Shown: piece after piece, positions 55,661-64,000 of the stretch
Layout of the letters: each line of letters begins with the position of its first letter
How positions within the stretch are numbered: position 1 is the stretch's first letter
Source of the DNA: Mesorhizobium helmanticense
GTDB taxonomy: Bacteria; Pseudomonadota; Alphaproteobacteria; Rhizobiales; Rhizobiaceae
Assembly: GCF_003034915.1 (NCBI RefSeq)
Contig: NZ_PZJX01000007.1
Span: forward strand, 248,001-312,000
Reading direction: 5' to 3'
DNA length: 64,000 nucleotides
Position numbers and translations under genes: made by a program
Notes under the pieces: generated by a model
What the model saw: only the letters and a program-made list of their open reading frames with translations
Databases searched by the model: none
What the model was told of the DNA's origin: nothing

Positions 55661-56971
55661 CTACTTCTCCCGCTCGCTTCTCAGTTTCGCCCAATAGTCG
55701 AGACGCTTCCTGATATCGCGCTCGAAACCGCGCTCGGGCGGATCGTAGAATGTGCGCCGGCCCATCTTTTCGGGGAAATAGTCCTGGCCGGAAAAAGCTT
55801 CGGGCTCGTCATGGTCATACCGATACCCGGCGCCGTAATCCTCCTCCTTCATCAGCTTGGTCGGTGCGTTGAGAATGTGCTTGGGCGGCAGCAGAGAGCC
55901 GAATTCCTTGGCGGCGCCGGTGGCGGCCTTGAAGGCTGTGTAGACGGCATTGGATTTGGGAGCGGTGGCGAGATAGACGGTGGCTTCGGCGAAGGCAAGC
56001 TCGCCCTCCGGCGAGCCCAGATAGTCGTAGGCATCCTTGGCGGCGTTGGCGATGACCAGGGCCTGCGGGTCGGCAAGCCCGATATCCTCCATCGCCATGC
56101 GCACCAGCCGACGGCCGAGATAGAGCGGATCCTCGCCGGCGTCGAACATGCGCGCGAGATAATAGAGCGCTGCATCCGGGTCGGAGCCGCGCACTGATTT
56201 ATGCAGCGCCGAGATCAGATTGTAGTGGCCGTCCTGGCCCTTGTCGTAGATCGGCGCGCGGCGCTGGACGATGCGCTGCAGGCCCTCGGCGCCGAATACC
56301 TCGCCTGACTTGGCCGCCCGCCAGACTTCCTCCGCCAGTGTCAGCGAGGCACGGCCATCGCCATCGCTCATGCGGATGAGCATCGCCCTTGCGTCATCGT
56401 CGAGCGGCAGCGCCCTGCCCTCGGTCTCCTCCGCCCGCGCCAGGAGTTTGGCGATGCTGTCCTCACCGAGCGAATGAAAGACGAGCACGCGCGCGCGGGA
56501 TAGAAGCGCGGCATTCAGTTCGAAGGACGGATTCTCGGTGGTGGCCCCGACCAGCACGACGGTGCCGTCTTCCATGACGGGCAGGAAACTGTCCTGCTGA
56601 GCGCGGTTGAAGCGATGGATCTCGTCGACGAAGAGCAACGTCTGACGGCCATTGGAGCGGCGCAACTTTGCCGCCTCGAACACTTTCTTCAGGTCGGCGA
56701 CGCCGGAAAACACCGCCGATATCTGTTCGAAGGCAAGGCTGGTCTCGCCGGCAAGCAGCCGCGCGACCGTCGTCTTGCCCGTGCCGGGCGGGCCCCAGAA
56801 GATCATCGAGCCGAGCGAGCCCGAACCGATCAGCCGCGTCAGCGCGCCGTCAGGGCCGGTGAGATGCTCCTGGCCGACGACCTCGCCTAGGTTCTTCGGA
56901 CGCAGGCGGTCGGCCAGCGGCCGGCCGGGCGGCGCCTTCTCAGGTTCATCGACACTGAACAGATCGGCCAT
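55661..56971 (-). CDS. rarA: Replication-associated recombination protein A (AAA+ ATPase)
   Basis: A 436-residue MgsA/RarA/WRNIP1-family clamp-loader-like ATPase that works at stalled replication forks. Walker A is [19 protein letters not shown], Walker B is [17 protein letters not shown] and sensor 1 lies in [20 protein letters not shown]. The C-terminal tetramerisation domain includes [20 protein letters not shown]. It lies 52 bp downstream of the Do-type protease gene. Confidence 0.95.
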   Translation of the reverse strand: MADLFSVDEPEKAPPGRPLADRLRPKNLGEVVGQEHLTGPDGALTRLIGSGSLGSMIFWGPPGTGKTTVARLLAGETSLAFEQISAVFSGVADLKKVFEAAKLRRSNGRQTLLFVDEIHRFNRAQQDSFLPVMEDGTVVLVGATTENPSFELNAALLSRARVLVFHSLGEDSIAKLLARAEETEGRALPLDDDARAMLIRMSDGDGRASLTLAEEVWRAAKSGEVFGAEGLQRIVQRRAPIYDKGQDGHYNLISALHKSVRGSDPDAALYYLARMFDAGEDPLYLGRRLVRMAMEDIGLADPQALVIANAAKDAYDYLGSPEGELAFAEATVYLATAPKSNAVYTAFKAATGAAKEFGSLLPPKHILNAPTKLMKEEDYGAGYRYDHDEPEAFSGQDYFPEKMGRRTFYDPPERGFERDIRKRLDYWAKLRSEREK

Positions 56972-57023
56972 GCACTTCTTTTGGTTTGGAGCGCGATCTC
57001 GTTCAGAGAGGCGGAGATCGGGC

Positions 57024-58514
57024 TCAGTAACGCAACACCTGGCGCATTATCTGCCCGCCGCGCTCGACGGTAAAGCGCCACCAGCGCGTATCCTGCTGGG
57101 CTACTTGCGCCAACGTCGCGGCGGTATCGATGGTCGTGCCATTGACCTCGCGAACGATGTCGCCCGGCTGGAAGCCGAAATCGGCCGCGGGTGAATCGCG
57201 ATTGATGTCGACCACGGTGACGCCCTTGACGTCGGTGCGGACGCCGAGCCGCTGGGCAAGTCGCGGCGACAGTTCCGCAACCTTGGCGCCCGAAAACGGG
57301 CTGCGGCCGCGCAGCGTCACTTCCGAGGATTTGGCACCTTCCGGCGCGCGCTCCAGCGCGATGTCCATCGTCGCCTGCTGCCCCTTGGTCAGCACGGCGA
57401 AGCTGGCATTGGTGCCGATCGACAGCGTCGCCATCCGGTAATCCAAAGCCTCGATGCCCTCGATCGGCTTGCCGTTGAGCGACAGCACGACATCGCCGGG
57501 CTTGAGTCCGGCCTTGGCGGCCGGTCCGGCCTCTTCGACCGACGAAACAAGCGCGCCGGTCGGCTTCTCCATACCGAGCGATTCGGCGATTTGCGGCGTC
57601 ACACGCTCGAATTCGGCGCCGACATAGGGCCGCTCGAAAAAGGTGAGCCCGGCCTTGGCGGCATCGACGAAAGCGCGAACCATGTTGGAAGGGATAGCAA
57701 AGCCAATGCCGATCGAACCACCGCTGCGGCTGTAGATCGCCGTGTTGATGCCGACCAGTTGACCGCCCATGTTGATCAGCGCGCCGCCGGAATTGCCAGG
57801 GTTGATCGCGGCGTCGGTCTGGATGAAGAAGCCGGAATCGGAAACGCCGATATGGCTGCGGGCAAGTGCCGAAACGATGCCGCTGGTGGTGGTCTGACCG
57901 ACACCGAAGGGATTGCCGATGGCCAGCAAAAGGTCGCCGACCTCGAGCGCGTCGGAATCGCCGATGGCGATCACCGGAAACGGCTTGTCGGAGGAAATCT
58001 TGAGCACGGCGAGATCGAGCGTCTCGTCCTTGAGCAGCACCTTCGAATCGAATTCACGCCCGTCCGCGGTCGCGACCTTGACCTGATCGGCGTCCTTGAC
58101 GACGTGGAAATTGGTGACCACCACGCCGGTCGGGTCGACCAGCACGCCGGAGCCGAGCGAAGACTGCGCGCGCGGCTGCGAACGGCCAAAGAACTCCTCG
58201 AAGAACGGATCGCCGTCGAAGGGCGACACCACCTTGGCGGTCTGCGAAGCATAGACATTGACCACGGCCGGCGCCGTCTGCTTGACCAGCGGCGCGAAGG
58301 ACAGTTGCACCTCTTCGCGGCCGAACGGCACGCGCTTGTCGGGGCCGGAAGTGGCGTTCTCACCCTCGACGCCGTGCAGCAGGTCGGTCAGCACGTCGGA
58401 CAGGCCGGGATCCGTCTTGGCGGCGTCTTCGGCCAGCGCCTGCCTGATCACCGGCGCGGCTGTGAATGCCAGCATGGCGCAGAACAGAACAAGGGACAGC
58501 CGTTTGATGCGCAT
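57024..58514 (-). CDS. Do-type periplasmic serine protease (DegP/DegQ/HtrA)
   Basis: A 496-residue HtrA protease/chaperone. Signal peptide RLSLVLFCAMLAFTAAPVIR; trypsin-like domain with catalytic His in VVVTNFHVVKDAD, Asp in ETLDLAVLKIS and Ser in NPGNSGGALINMGG; then two PDZ domains (AGPAAKAGLKPGDVVLSLNG and SPAADFGFQPGDIVREVNGT). It deals with misfolded envelope proteins. Separated by 197 bp and a terminator from rplQ upstream. Confidence 0.95.
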   Translation of the reverse strand: MRIKRLSLVLFCAMLAFTAAPVIRQALAEDAAKTDPGLSDVLTDLLHGVEGENATSGPDKRVPFGREEVQLSFAPLVKQTAPAVVNVYASQTAKVVSPFDGDPFFEEFFGRSQPRAQSSLGSGVLVDPTGVVVTNFHVVKDADQVKVATADGREFDSKVLLKDETLDLAVLKISSDKPFPVIAIGDSDALEVGDLLLAIGNPFGVGQTTTSGIVSALARSHIGVSDSGFFIQTDAAINPGNSGGALINMGGQLVGINTAIYSRSGGSIGIGFAIPSNMVRAFVDAAKAGLTFFERPYVGAEFERVTPQIAESLGMEKPTGALVSSVEEAGPAAKAGLKPGDVVLSLNGKPIEGIEALDYRMATLSIGTNASFAVLTKGQQATMDIALERAPEGAKSSEVTLRGRSPFSGAKVAELSPRLAQRLGVRTDVKGVTVVDINRDSPAADFGFQPGDIVREVNGTTIDTAATLAQVAQQDTRWWRFTVERGGQIMRQVLRY

Positions 58515-58667
58515 TCCGAATCCTCCAAGGCAAGTTCGGGCGCATTGTCCCGACGATTGTGCAGAATGAAAGGCTAAGGCGCTGAAATCTGATTATTTTG
58601 GGCAATCCGCGACAAAACCGGCCGCCAAAGGCAAGCAAGCGCTCGTCGGGAGCCTTCGTGACAGCAA

Positions 58668-58690
58668 AAGGGGCCCGCAGGCCCCTTGAA
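58668..58690 (-). terminator. Terminator of the ribosomal alpha operon
   Basis: AAGGGGCC (58668-58675) pairs with GGCCCCTT (58680-58687) around CGCA. On the minus strand the stem is followed by TTTTG. It lies 22 bp after the rplQ stop. Confidence 0.85.
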
Positions 58691-58711
58691 CTCACTCAGG
58701 AAAACCGAGCC

Positions 58712-59143
58712 TTATGCAGCCGCGGCTTCCTCGTCGGTGCCTTCGGCCTCGATGCGGGCACGGTCGCCCGCGCCCTTGGCCGAGATGTCGCGGTCGACGA
58801 ACTCGATGACCGCCATCGCGGCATTGTCGCCGTGGCGGAAGCCCGCCTTCATGATGCGCAGATAGCCGCCGTTGCGGGTGGCGTAGCGCGGCGCGATGGT
58901 GTCGAACAGGCGCTTGACGACGCCTTCATTGCCGATCTGGGCGATCACCTGGCGGCGGGCGTGCAGGTCGCCGCGCTTGCCGAGCGTCACCAGCTTCTCG
59001 ACGATCGGACGCAAATCCTTCGCCTTCGGCAGAGTGGTGACGATCTGCTCGTGCTCGATGAGCGACACGGCAAGATTGGCAAACATCGACTTGCGATGGC
59101 TTATGCTACGGGCGAACCGGCGGCCTTTAAATCCGTGGCGCAT
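58712..59143 (-). CDS. rplQ: 50S ribosomal protein L17
   Basis: A 143-residue L17 ([40 protein letters not shown]) with an alphaproteobacterial acidic C-terminal extension ([18 protein letters not shown]). Last gene of the alpha operon, 38 bp after rpoA. Confidence 0.98.
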   Translation of the reverse strand: MRHGFKGRRFARSISHRKSMFANLAVSLIEHEQIVTTLPKAKDLRPIVEKLVTLGKRGDLHARRQVIAQIGNEGVVKRLFDTIAPRYATRNGGYLRIMKAGFRHGDNAAMAVIEFVDRDISAKGAGDRARIEAEGTDEEAAAA

Positions 59144-59181
59144 GGCTCTTCTCCTTCATTGCGGGTTCAGAGGCAAACGCC

Positions 59182-60192
59182 TCAATATTGATCTTCGTAA
59201 CGCTTGGCGAGGTCTTCGATGTTTTCCGGCGGCCAGTCCGGCACTTCCATGCCGAGGTGCAGGCCCATCGCCGCCAGGACTTCCTTGATCTCGTTCAGCG
59301 ACTTGCGGCCGAAGTTCGGGGTGCGCAGCATCTCGGCTTCGGTCTTCTGGATCAGGTCGCCGATATAGACGATGTTGTCGTTCTTCAGGCAGTTGGCCGA
59401 ACGCACCGAAAGCTCGAGTTCGTCGACCTTCTTGAGCAGTGCCGGGTTGAAGGCCAGTTCGGTGACGGCCTCCGTGGCGACTTCCTTCTGCGGCTCGTCG
59501 AAATTGACGAACAGGCCGAGCTGGTCCTGCAGGATGCGGGCGGCGAAAGCCACCGCGTCTTCGCCCGAGATCGAACCGTCGGTCTCGATGGTCATGGTCA
59601 GCTTGTCATAGTCGAGAACCTGCCCCTCGCGGGTGTTCTCGACCTTGTAGGAGACCTTCTTGACCGGCGAATACAGGCTGTCGACCGGGATCAGGCCGAT
59701 CGGCGCGTCCTCGGCGCGGTTGCGCTCGGCCGGCACGTAACCCTTGCCGGTGTCGACGGTGAATTCCATGCGGATCTCAGCGCCTTCGTCCAGCGTGCAG
59801 ATGACGTGGTCGGGGTTGAGGATCTCGACATCGCCAACCGTTTGGATGTCGCCGGCGAGAACCGCGCCCGGTCCCTGCTTGCGCACGACCATGCGCTTGG
59901 GGCCGTCGCCTTCCATGCGGATGGCGATTTCCTTGATGTTCAAGACGATGTCGGTCACGTCCTCGCGCACGCCGGCGATGGACGAGAATTCATGCAGAAC
60001 GCCGTCGATCTGCACGGCGGTCACAGCCGCGCCGCGCAGCGAAGACAGAAGCACGCGACGCAGCGCGTTGCCGAGCGTGAGGCCGAAGCCCCGCTCCAGC
60101 GGCTCGGCGACCAGCGTGGTCAGCGTCTTCTTCTTCGACGAGAACTCGATCTTGTTCGGCTTGATCAGTTCCTGCCAATTTTTCTGGATCAT
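59182..60192 (-). CDS. rpoA: RNA polymerase alpha subunit
   Basis: A 336-residue alpha subunit. The N-terminal assembly domain has [20 protein letters not shown]. The C-terminal domain, which contacts UP elements and activators, has [20 protein letters not shown] and [20 protein letters not shown]. Start ATG 60192 ([17 protein letters not shown]). Confidence 0.98.
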   Translation of the reverse strand: MIQKNWQELIKPNKIEFSSKKKTLTTLVAEPLERGFGLTLGNALRRVLLSSLRGAAVTAVQIDGVLHEFSSIAGVREDVTDIVLNIKEIAIRMEGDGPKRMVVRKQGPGAVLAGDIQTVGDVEILNPDHVICTLDEGAEIRMEFTVDTGKGYVPAERNRAEDAPIGLIPVDSLYSPVKKVSYKVENTREGQVLDYDKLTMTIETDGSISGEDAVAFAARILQDQLGLFVNFDEPQKEVATEAVTELAFNPALLKKVDELELSVRSANCLKNDNIVYIGDLIQKTEAEMLRTPNFGRKSLNEIKEVLAAMGLHLGMEVPDWPPENIEDLAKRYEDQY

Positions 60193-60291
60193 GATGCTTT
60201 CCTTCCGTTGACCCGCCACCATCCAATCGTGGCGGGCGACCTGGAAAACCGCGGAGGAACGCTTGTGGCGCTCGCGCGGCGTTCAGTAATT

Positions 60292-60681
60292 TTAGACGCG
60301 GCGCTTCTTGCGCGGGCGGCAGCCATTGTGCGGGATCGGCGTCACATCACGGATCGAGGTGATGGTGAAGCCGGCCGCCTGCAGGGCGCGCAGCGCCGAT
60401 TCACGACCGGAGCCGGGTCCGCAGACCTCGACTTCGAGCATGCGCATGCCGTGTTCCTGGGCCTTCTTGGCGACGTCCTCGGCGGCCATCTGGGCGGCGA
60501 ACGGGGTCGACTTGCGCGAACCCTTGAAGCCCTGGGCGCCGGCCGACGACCAGGCAATCGAATTGCCCTGCGCGTCGGTGATGGTGATCATCGTGTTGTT
60601 GAAGGTCGAATTGACGTGGGCAACGCCCGACGAGATGTTCTTGCGTTCGCGACGGCGAACACGAGCGGCTTCCTTGGCCAT
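60292..60681 (-). CDS. rpsK: 30S ribosomal protein S11
   Basis: A 129-residue S11 ([59 protein letters not shown]). Located between rpsM and rpoA; the rpsM-rpsK gap of 139 bp is long for this operon because it carries the periodic repeat. Confidence 0.98.
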   Translation of the reverse strand: MAKEAARVRRRERKNISSGVAHVNSTFNNTMITITDAQGNSIAWSSAGAQGFKGSRKSTPFAAQMAAEDVAKKAQEHGMRMLEVEVCGPGSGRESALRALQAAGFTITSIRDVTPIPHNGCRPRKKRRV

Positions 60682-60733
60682 GGTAGTCCTTTCAGTTGAT
60701 CTCTACACCGCCGTAATGCCAGCGGCTCCACCA

Positions 60734-60818
60734 GGGAGAAGGCAGTAGGGGAATATGGCAGTAGGGCAGTATGTCTGCCGATCCTATTGCCTTACTGCCC
60801 TACTCCCTTACTGCCCTA
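60734..60818. repeat. 8-bp-periodic inverted repeat between rpsM and rpsK
   Basis: Left part 60734-60773 contains octamer-spaced GGCAGTAGGGGAATATGGCA then GTAGGGCAGTATG. Right part 60783-60818, read on the other strand, is TAGGGCAGTAAGGGAGTAGG then GCAGTAAGGCAATAGG. It starts 2 bp after the rpsM stop. It is the same family as 40926-41013 but more diverged. Confidence 0.82.
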
Positions 60819-60820
60819 AA

Positions 60821-61189
60821 TTACTTCTTCTTGCCGGCGATCGACTTGGCCGGGCCCTTGCGGGTGCGTGCATTGGTATGCGTGCGCTGGCCACGAACCG
60901 GCAGCGAGCGACGATGGCGCAGGCCGCGATAGCAGCCGAGGTCCATCAGCCGCTTGATGTTCATCGACACTTCGCGGCGCAGGTCGCCTTCGACCTGGTA
61001 GTCGCGGTCGATCGTCTCGCGGATCTGCAGGACTTCGGCGTCGGTCAGCTGGTTGACGCGGCGCTCGGCTGGGATGCCGACCTTGTCGACGATCTCCTGG
61101 GCGAACTTCTTGCCAATGCCGTGAATGTACTGAAGCGCGATGACAACGCGCTTGTTGGTCGGAATGTTGACGCCGGCTATACGAGCCAT
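60821..61189 (-). CDS. rpsM: 30S ribosomal protein S13
   Basis: A 122-residue S13 ([55 protein letters not shown]). Start ATG 61189. Upstream neighbour is adk with a 219-bp gap that holds no gene. Confidence 0.98.
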   Translation of the reverse strand: MARIAGVNIPTNKRVVIALQYIHGIGKKFAQEIVDKVGIPAERRVNQLTDAEVLQIRETIDRDYQVEGDLRREVSMNIKRLMDLGCYRGLRHRRSLPVRGQRTHTNARTRKGPAKSIAGKKK

Positions 61190-61408
61190 GTTCTTCTCTT
61201 CTCCATGTGGGCCGGCCAACCCTTAGAAACAAGGTAGGCCCGGCGCTATCAAAGTTGCCCCGCGTCCGGTGGAGGCCGGCCTTGCGGGAGTTTCCAGTTC
61301 AAAGCGGGCTGCCTTGCCCTTGCGGACAAGCAAAGCCCATGCCTGATAGGAAGACGGGCCGCCATACCCCAGCGGACCGCTCCAGTCAAGCGCAATCGTC
61401 TACTTTCT

Positions 61409-62008
61409 CTAAGCAGCCTCTTGGGTGGCTGATTTAAGCACTGCTTCGATCTGTTCGGTGACCGCATCGATACCGGCCATCCCGTCGACGCCTCTGAGCT
61501 TGCCCTTGGCGTAATAGTAGCCGATCAGCGGCGACGTTTTCTTGTAGTACTCCCTTAGGCGTTCTTCGAACACCGTTGGATTGTCATCCTTGCGCACCGG
61601 CTGACCGGCGGCCTTGGTCTCCTCGGCGCGCTTGACGATACGACCGACCAGCGCCTTGTCGTCTACGACAAGTTCGATGACGACGTCGAGAGAGAGGCCG
61701 CGCTCCCTGAGCATCGATTCGACCGCGTCCGCCTGCACCAGTGTGCGTGGGTACCCGTCGAGGATGAAGCCTTTGGCGCAATCGGCCTGGTCGATGCGCT
61801 CTGCCACGATGGCGTTGACGATCGCGTCGGAAACCAGCTCGCCGGCATCCATCACAGCCTTGGCGCGCTTGCCGACTTCGGTGCCGGCCTGGACGGCCGC
61901 GCGCAGCATGTCGCCAGTGGAAAGCTGGGGTATGCCGTGCTTTTCTACCAGTCTTTGTGCTTGTGTCCCCTTGCCCGCTCCTGGCGGCCCAAGCAATATC
62001 AACCTCAT
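61409..62008 (-). CDS. adk: Adenylate kinase
   Basis: A 199-residue kinase converting AMP and ATP to ADP. P-loop [20 protein letters not shown]-binding [35 protein letters not shown]; short LID ([20 protein letters not shown]) without the four-Cys zinc site, as is normal in alphaproteobacteria. Its ATG overlaps the secY stop by 4 bp. Confidence 0.98.
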   Translation of the reverse strand: MRLILLGPPGAGKGTQAQRLVEKHGIPQLSTGDMLRAAVQAGTEVGKRAKAVMDAGELVSDAIVNAIVAERIDQADCAKGFILDGYPRTLVQADAVESMLRERGLSLDVVIELVVDDKALVGRIVKRAEETKAAGQPVRKDDNPTVFEERLREYYKKTSPLIGYYYAKGKLRGVDGMAGIDAVTEQIEAVLKSATQEAA

Positions 62009-63345
62009 CTGGCCTTCTTCCCCCCGCGCAGCTTCGACTTCTTGATCAGGCCCTCATACTGGTGCGCGATCAGGTGACCCTGAATTTGCGCCACCGTATC
62101 GAGCGTTACACTGACCACGATCAGAAGCGATGTGCCACCGAGGTAGAATGGTACGCCAGTCGCAGAAATCAGGAACTCGGGCAGCAGACACACCAGCACC
62201 AGATAGACGGCGCCGACGACGGTGATGCGGGTGAGAACGTAGTCGATGTAGTCGGCGGTGCGTTCGCCCGGACGGTAGCCCGGAATGAAGCCCGAATGCT
62301 TCTTGAGCTGGTCGGCGGTGTCCTTCGGGTTGAAGACGATCGCCGTGTAGAAGAAGGCGAAGAACACGATCATCGCCGCGTAGAACGCCATATAGAGCGG
62401 TTGGCCATGGCCGAGCGCTGCCAGGATGGTGCTGGCCCAGGCAGGCATGTTGGTCGTCTGCGAGAAGCCGGCGACGGTCGCCGGCAGCAACAGCAGCGAG
62501 GAGGCGAAGATCGGTGGGATAACGCCGGCCGTGTTGAGCTTCAGCGGCAAATGCGAGGTGTCGCCCTGGAACATGCGGTTGCCGACCTGGCGCTTCGGAT
62601 ACTGGATCAGCAAGCGGCGCTGGGCGCGCTCGAAGAACACGATCAGCGCGATGACGACGACGGCGAGAACGATGATCGCGAGAATCAGACCGGTCGACAG
62701 CGCACCGGTACGGCCAAGCTCCAGCGTGCCGGAGATGGCATGCGGCAGGCCGGCGACAATGCCGGCGAAGATGATCAGCGAAATGCCGTTGCCGATGCCG
62801 CGCGCGGTGATCTGCTCGCCGAGCCACATCAGGAACATGGTGCCGCCAACCAGGGTGACGACGGTCGAGATGCGGAAGAACATGCCGGGATCGCTGACGA
62901 TGCCGTTGCCGCCCTCCAGCCCGACCGAAATGCCATAGGCCTGCACCAGCGCCAGCAGCACGGTGCCGTAGCGCGTGTACTGGTTGATGATCTTGCGGCC
63001 CTGCTCGCCTTCCTTCTTCAGCGCTTCCAGCGACGGGATGACCGAGGTCATCAGCTGCATGATGATGGAAGCGGAGATGTAAGGCATGATGCCCAGCGCG
63101 AAGATCGCCATGCGCTGCACGGCGCCGCCGGCAAACATGTTGAACATGCCGAGCACGCCCTTGCTCTGCGACTGGAAGGCCTGCGCGAAAGCGTCGGGAT
63201 TGATGCCGGGAAGCGGAATGTAGGTGCCGAGGCGGTAGACGAGCAGCGCGCCGATGGTGAACCAGATGCGTTTCTTCAGATCCTCCGCCTTGGCGAAGGC
63301 CGAGAAATTCAGATTCGAGGCCAGTTGTTCAGCAGCCGAAGCCAT
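62005..63345 (-). CDS. secY: Protein translocase subunit SecY
   Basis: A 446-residue, ten-helix core channel of the Sec translocon ([80 protein letters not shown]). Start ATG 63345. It lies between rplO and adk as in other Rhizobiales. Confidence 0.98.
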   Translation of the reverse strand: MASAAEQLASNLNFSAFAKAEDLKKRIWFTIGALLVYRLGTYIPLPGINPDAFAQAFQSQSKGVLGMFNMFAGGAVQRMAIFALGIMPYISASIIMQLMTSVIPSLEALKKEGEQGRKIINQYTRYGTVLLALVQAYGISVGLEGGNGIVSDPGMFFRISTVVTLVGGTMFLMWLGEQITARGIGNGISLIIFAGIVAGLPHAISGTLELGRTGALSTGLILAIIVLAVVVIALIVFFERAQRRLLIQYPKRQVGNRMFQGDTSHLPLKLNTAGVIPPIFASSLLLLPATVAGFSQTTNMPAWASTILAALGHGQPLYMAFYAAMIVFFAFFYTAIVFNPKDTADQLKKHSGFIPGYRPGERTADYIDYVLTRITVVGAVYLVLVCLLPEFLISATGVPFYLGGTSLLIVVSVTLDTVAQIQGHLIAHQYEGLIKKSKLRGGKKAR

Positions 63346-63359
63346 GCCTGATTCTCCGC

Positions 63360-63412
63360 TAGAGCATGATGCCGAAAAGTGTGAAGCGGTTTTCGGGTAA
63401 CATCATGCTCTA
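63360..63412. repeat. Rhizobial-type dispersed palindromic repeat, copy 2
   Basis: Perfect 12-bp outer arms TAGAGCATGATG (63360-63371) and CATCATGCTCTA (63401-63412), with an inner 7-bp stem CCGAAAA/TTTTCGG. It lies between rplO and secY and would form a hairpin in the ribosomal operon mRNA 15 bp upstream of the secY start. Confidence 0.85.
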
Positions 63413-63507
63413 CTTCTTTGATTTCTATGTCACGCTCAAAGGCCCGCAGGACAGGCGGCGCGTATCACCGAAACTCACGAGATAAGCTCCGGACCGTAAA
63501 CATGCAA

Positions 63508-63529
63508 GCGGCCGCGTTGACGCGGCCGC
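63508..63529. other. Perfect GC hairpin in the rplO-secY gap
   Basis: GCGGCCGCG-TTGA-CGCGGCCGC: a 9-bp stem with a 4-base loop. There is no T-run, so it is unlikely to be a full terminator; it could be a processing or attenuation structure in the 258-bp gap. Confidence 0.5.
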
Positions 63530-63603
63530 CATATTGGTCAAATCAAAGCGCAATCGAAAGCAAAACCGGGTCGCACCTTTGCCGATCGCGCTTCAAATCG
63601 TCG

Positions 63604-64000
63604 TTACTCGGCGGCTGCCTTTTCCGGCAGCTTCACCGAACCGCCGGCCTTTTCGATCTTCTCGATTGCCGCCTTGGAGGCGCCGGCCACGTCGAAGGCA
63701 AGCTTGGCCTTGATGTCGCCATCGGAGAGGATGCGCACGCCGTCCTTGACGCGGCGGATGACGCCGGCCGCGACCAGCGCTTCGGCCGTCACCGTCGCCT
63801 TCGCATCGAGCTTCTTGGCATCGAGCGCGGCCTGGATGCGGGCCAGCGACACGACGACAAAGCTCTTGGCGAAGATGTTGTTGAAGCCGCGCTTCGGCAG
63901 GCGCCGATAGAGCGGCATCTGGCCACCCTCGAAGCCGTTGACGGCGACGCCGGAGCGCGCCTTCTGGCCCTTGACGCCGCGACCGGCGGTCTTGCCCGAG
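63604..64000 (-). CDS. rplO: 50S ribosomal protein L15, N-terminus cut by window edge
   Basis: About 131 C-terminal residues are present. The Gly/Arg-rich N-terminal part ([40 protein letters not shown]) runs into the right edge, and the globular C-terminal part ends [11 protein letters not shown]. First gene seen of the spc/alpha operon read leftwards. Confidence 0.97.
   Translation of the reverse strand, partial: SGKTAGRGVKGQKARSGVAVNGFEGGQMPLYRRLPKRGFNNIFAKSFVVVSLARIQAALDAKKLDAKATVTAEALVAAGVIRRVKDGVRILSDGDIKAKLAFDVAGASKAAIEKIEKAGGSVKLPEKAAAE

Overview
The window looks like a chromosomal segment of a high-GC alphaproteobacterium of the Rhizobiales, most likely Mesorhizobium or a close relative. 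The case rests on an ExoR homologue, a PopZ-type polar organiser, both a bacterial (GlnA) and a eukaryote-like (GlnII) glutamine synthetase with a DUF2735 gene beside glnII, an ATP12 chaperone, the short-lid adenylate kinase, and two copies of palindromic repeats of the kind scattered through rhizobial genomes. The genus call is inference from family knowledge; no search was run.

Region 1 (1-17.1 kb) is mostly core chromosome: argS (cut by the left edge), dgt, erpA, a VOC protein, xth, exoR overlapping ilvD, a FadL-type porin, valS, popZ, a TolC-type channel, a protein-L-isoaspartate methyltransferase, tRNA-Cys and tRNA-Asn.

Region 2 (about 17.1-32.3 kb) is accessory in character: many short genes for small or exported proteins, long gene-poor stretches, decayed genes and an IS630 scrap. 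Its centre (21.7-29.3 kb) is a same-strand run of envelope proteins: a beta-barrel-like protein, an exported DUF1254/DUF1214 protein, the wreck of a second DUF1254 gene, a probable DUF2092 remnant, a Cys-rich repeat protein, an OmpA-domain protein, a Gly/Tyr-rich secreted protein, a membrane protein with a degenerate potassium-channel filter, and an LssY C-terminal-domain protein. A Tat-type Acg/nitroreductase-like protein and a GNAT-like protein follow. This is the least explained part of the window.

Region 3 (32.3-43.3 kb) is metabolic and regulatory: an M20 amidohydrolase with a divergent AraC regulator, an ArsR/SRPBCC pair, an exported cupin, cutC and a GNAT gene, a truncated acyltransferase, a form II CO-dehydrogenase-like operon (small, large and medium subunits, in that order), and the NAD(P)HX repair enzyme.

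Region 4 (43.3-49.2 kb) is a nitrogen-assimilation block. glnB-glnA converges on glnII. A sigma-54 type promoter lies before glnB, a near-perfect one before glnII, and an NtrC-like palindrome sits about 100 bp behind the glnII promoter. A DUF2735 gene diverges from glnII, and an MHS-family transporter with a large inserted domain follows.

Region 5 (49.3-58.5 kb) holds the atp12/EamA/pseudouridine synthase/crcB group, an LpxO-like hydroxylase, DUF930 and LysR genes, a cupin, rarA and a Do-type protease.

Region 6 (58.7-64 kb) is the end of the ribosomal spc/alpha operon read leftwards: rplO (cut by the right edge), secY, adk, rpsM, rpsK, rpoA, rplQ and a terminator. An 8-bp-periodic inverted repeat occurs both between rpsM and rpsK and between the small and large subunit genes of the CODH-like operon.
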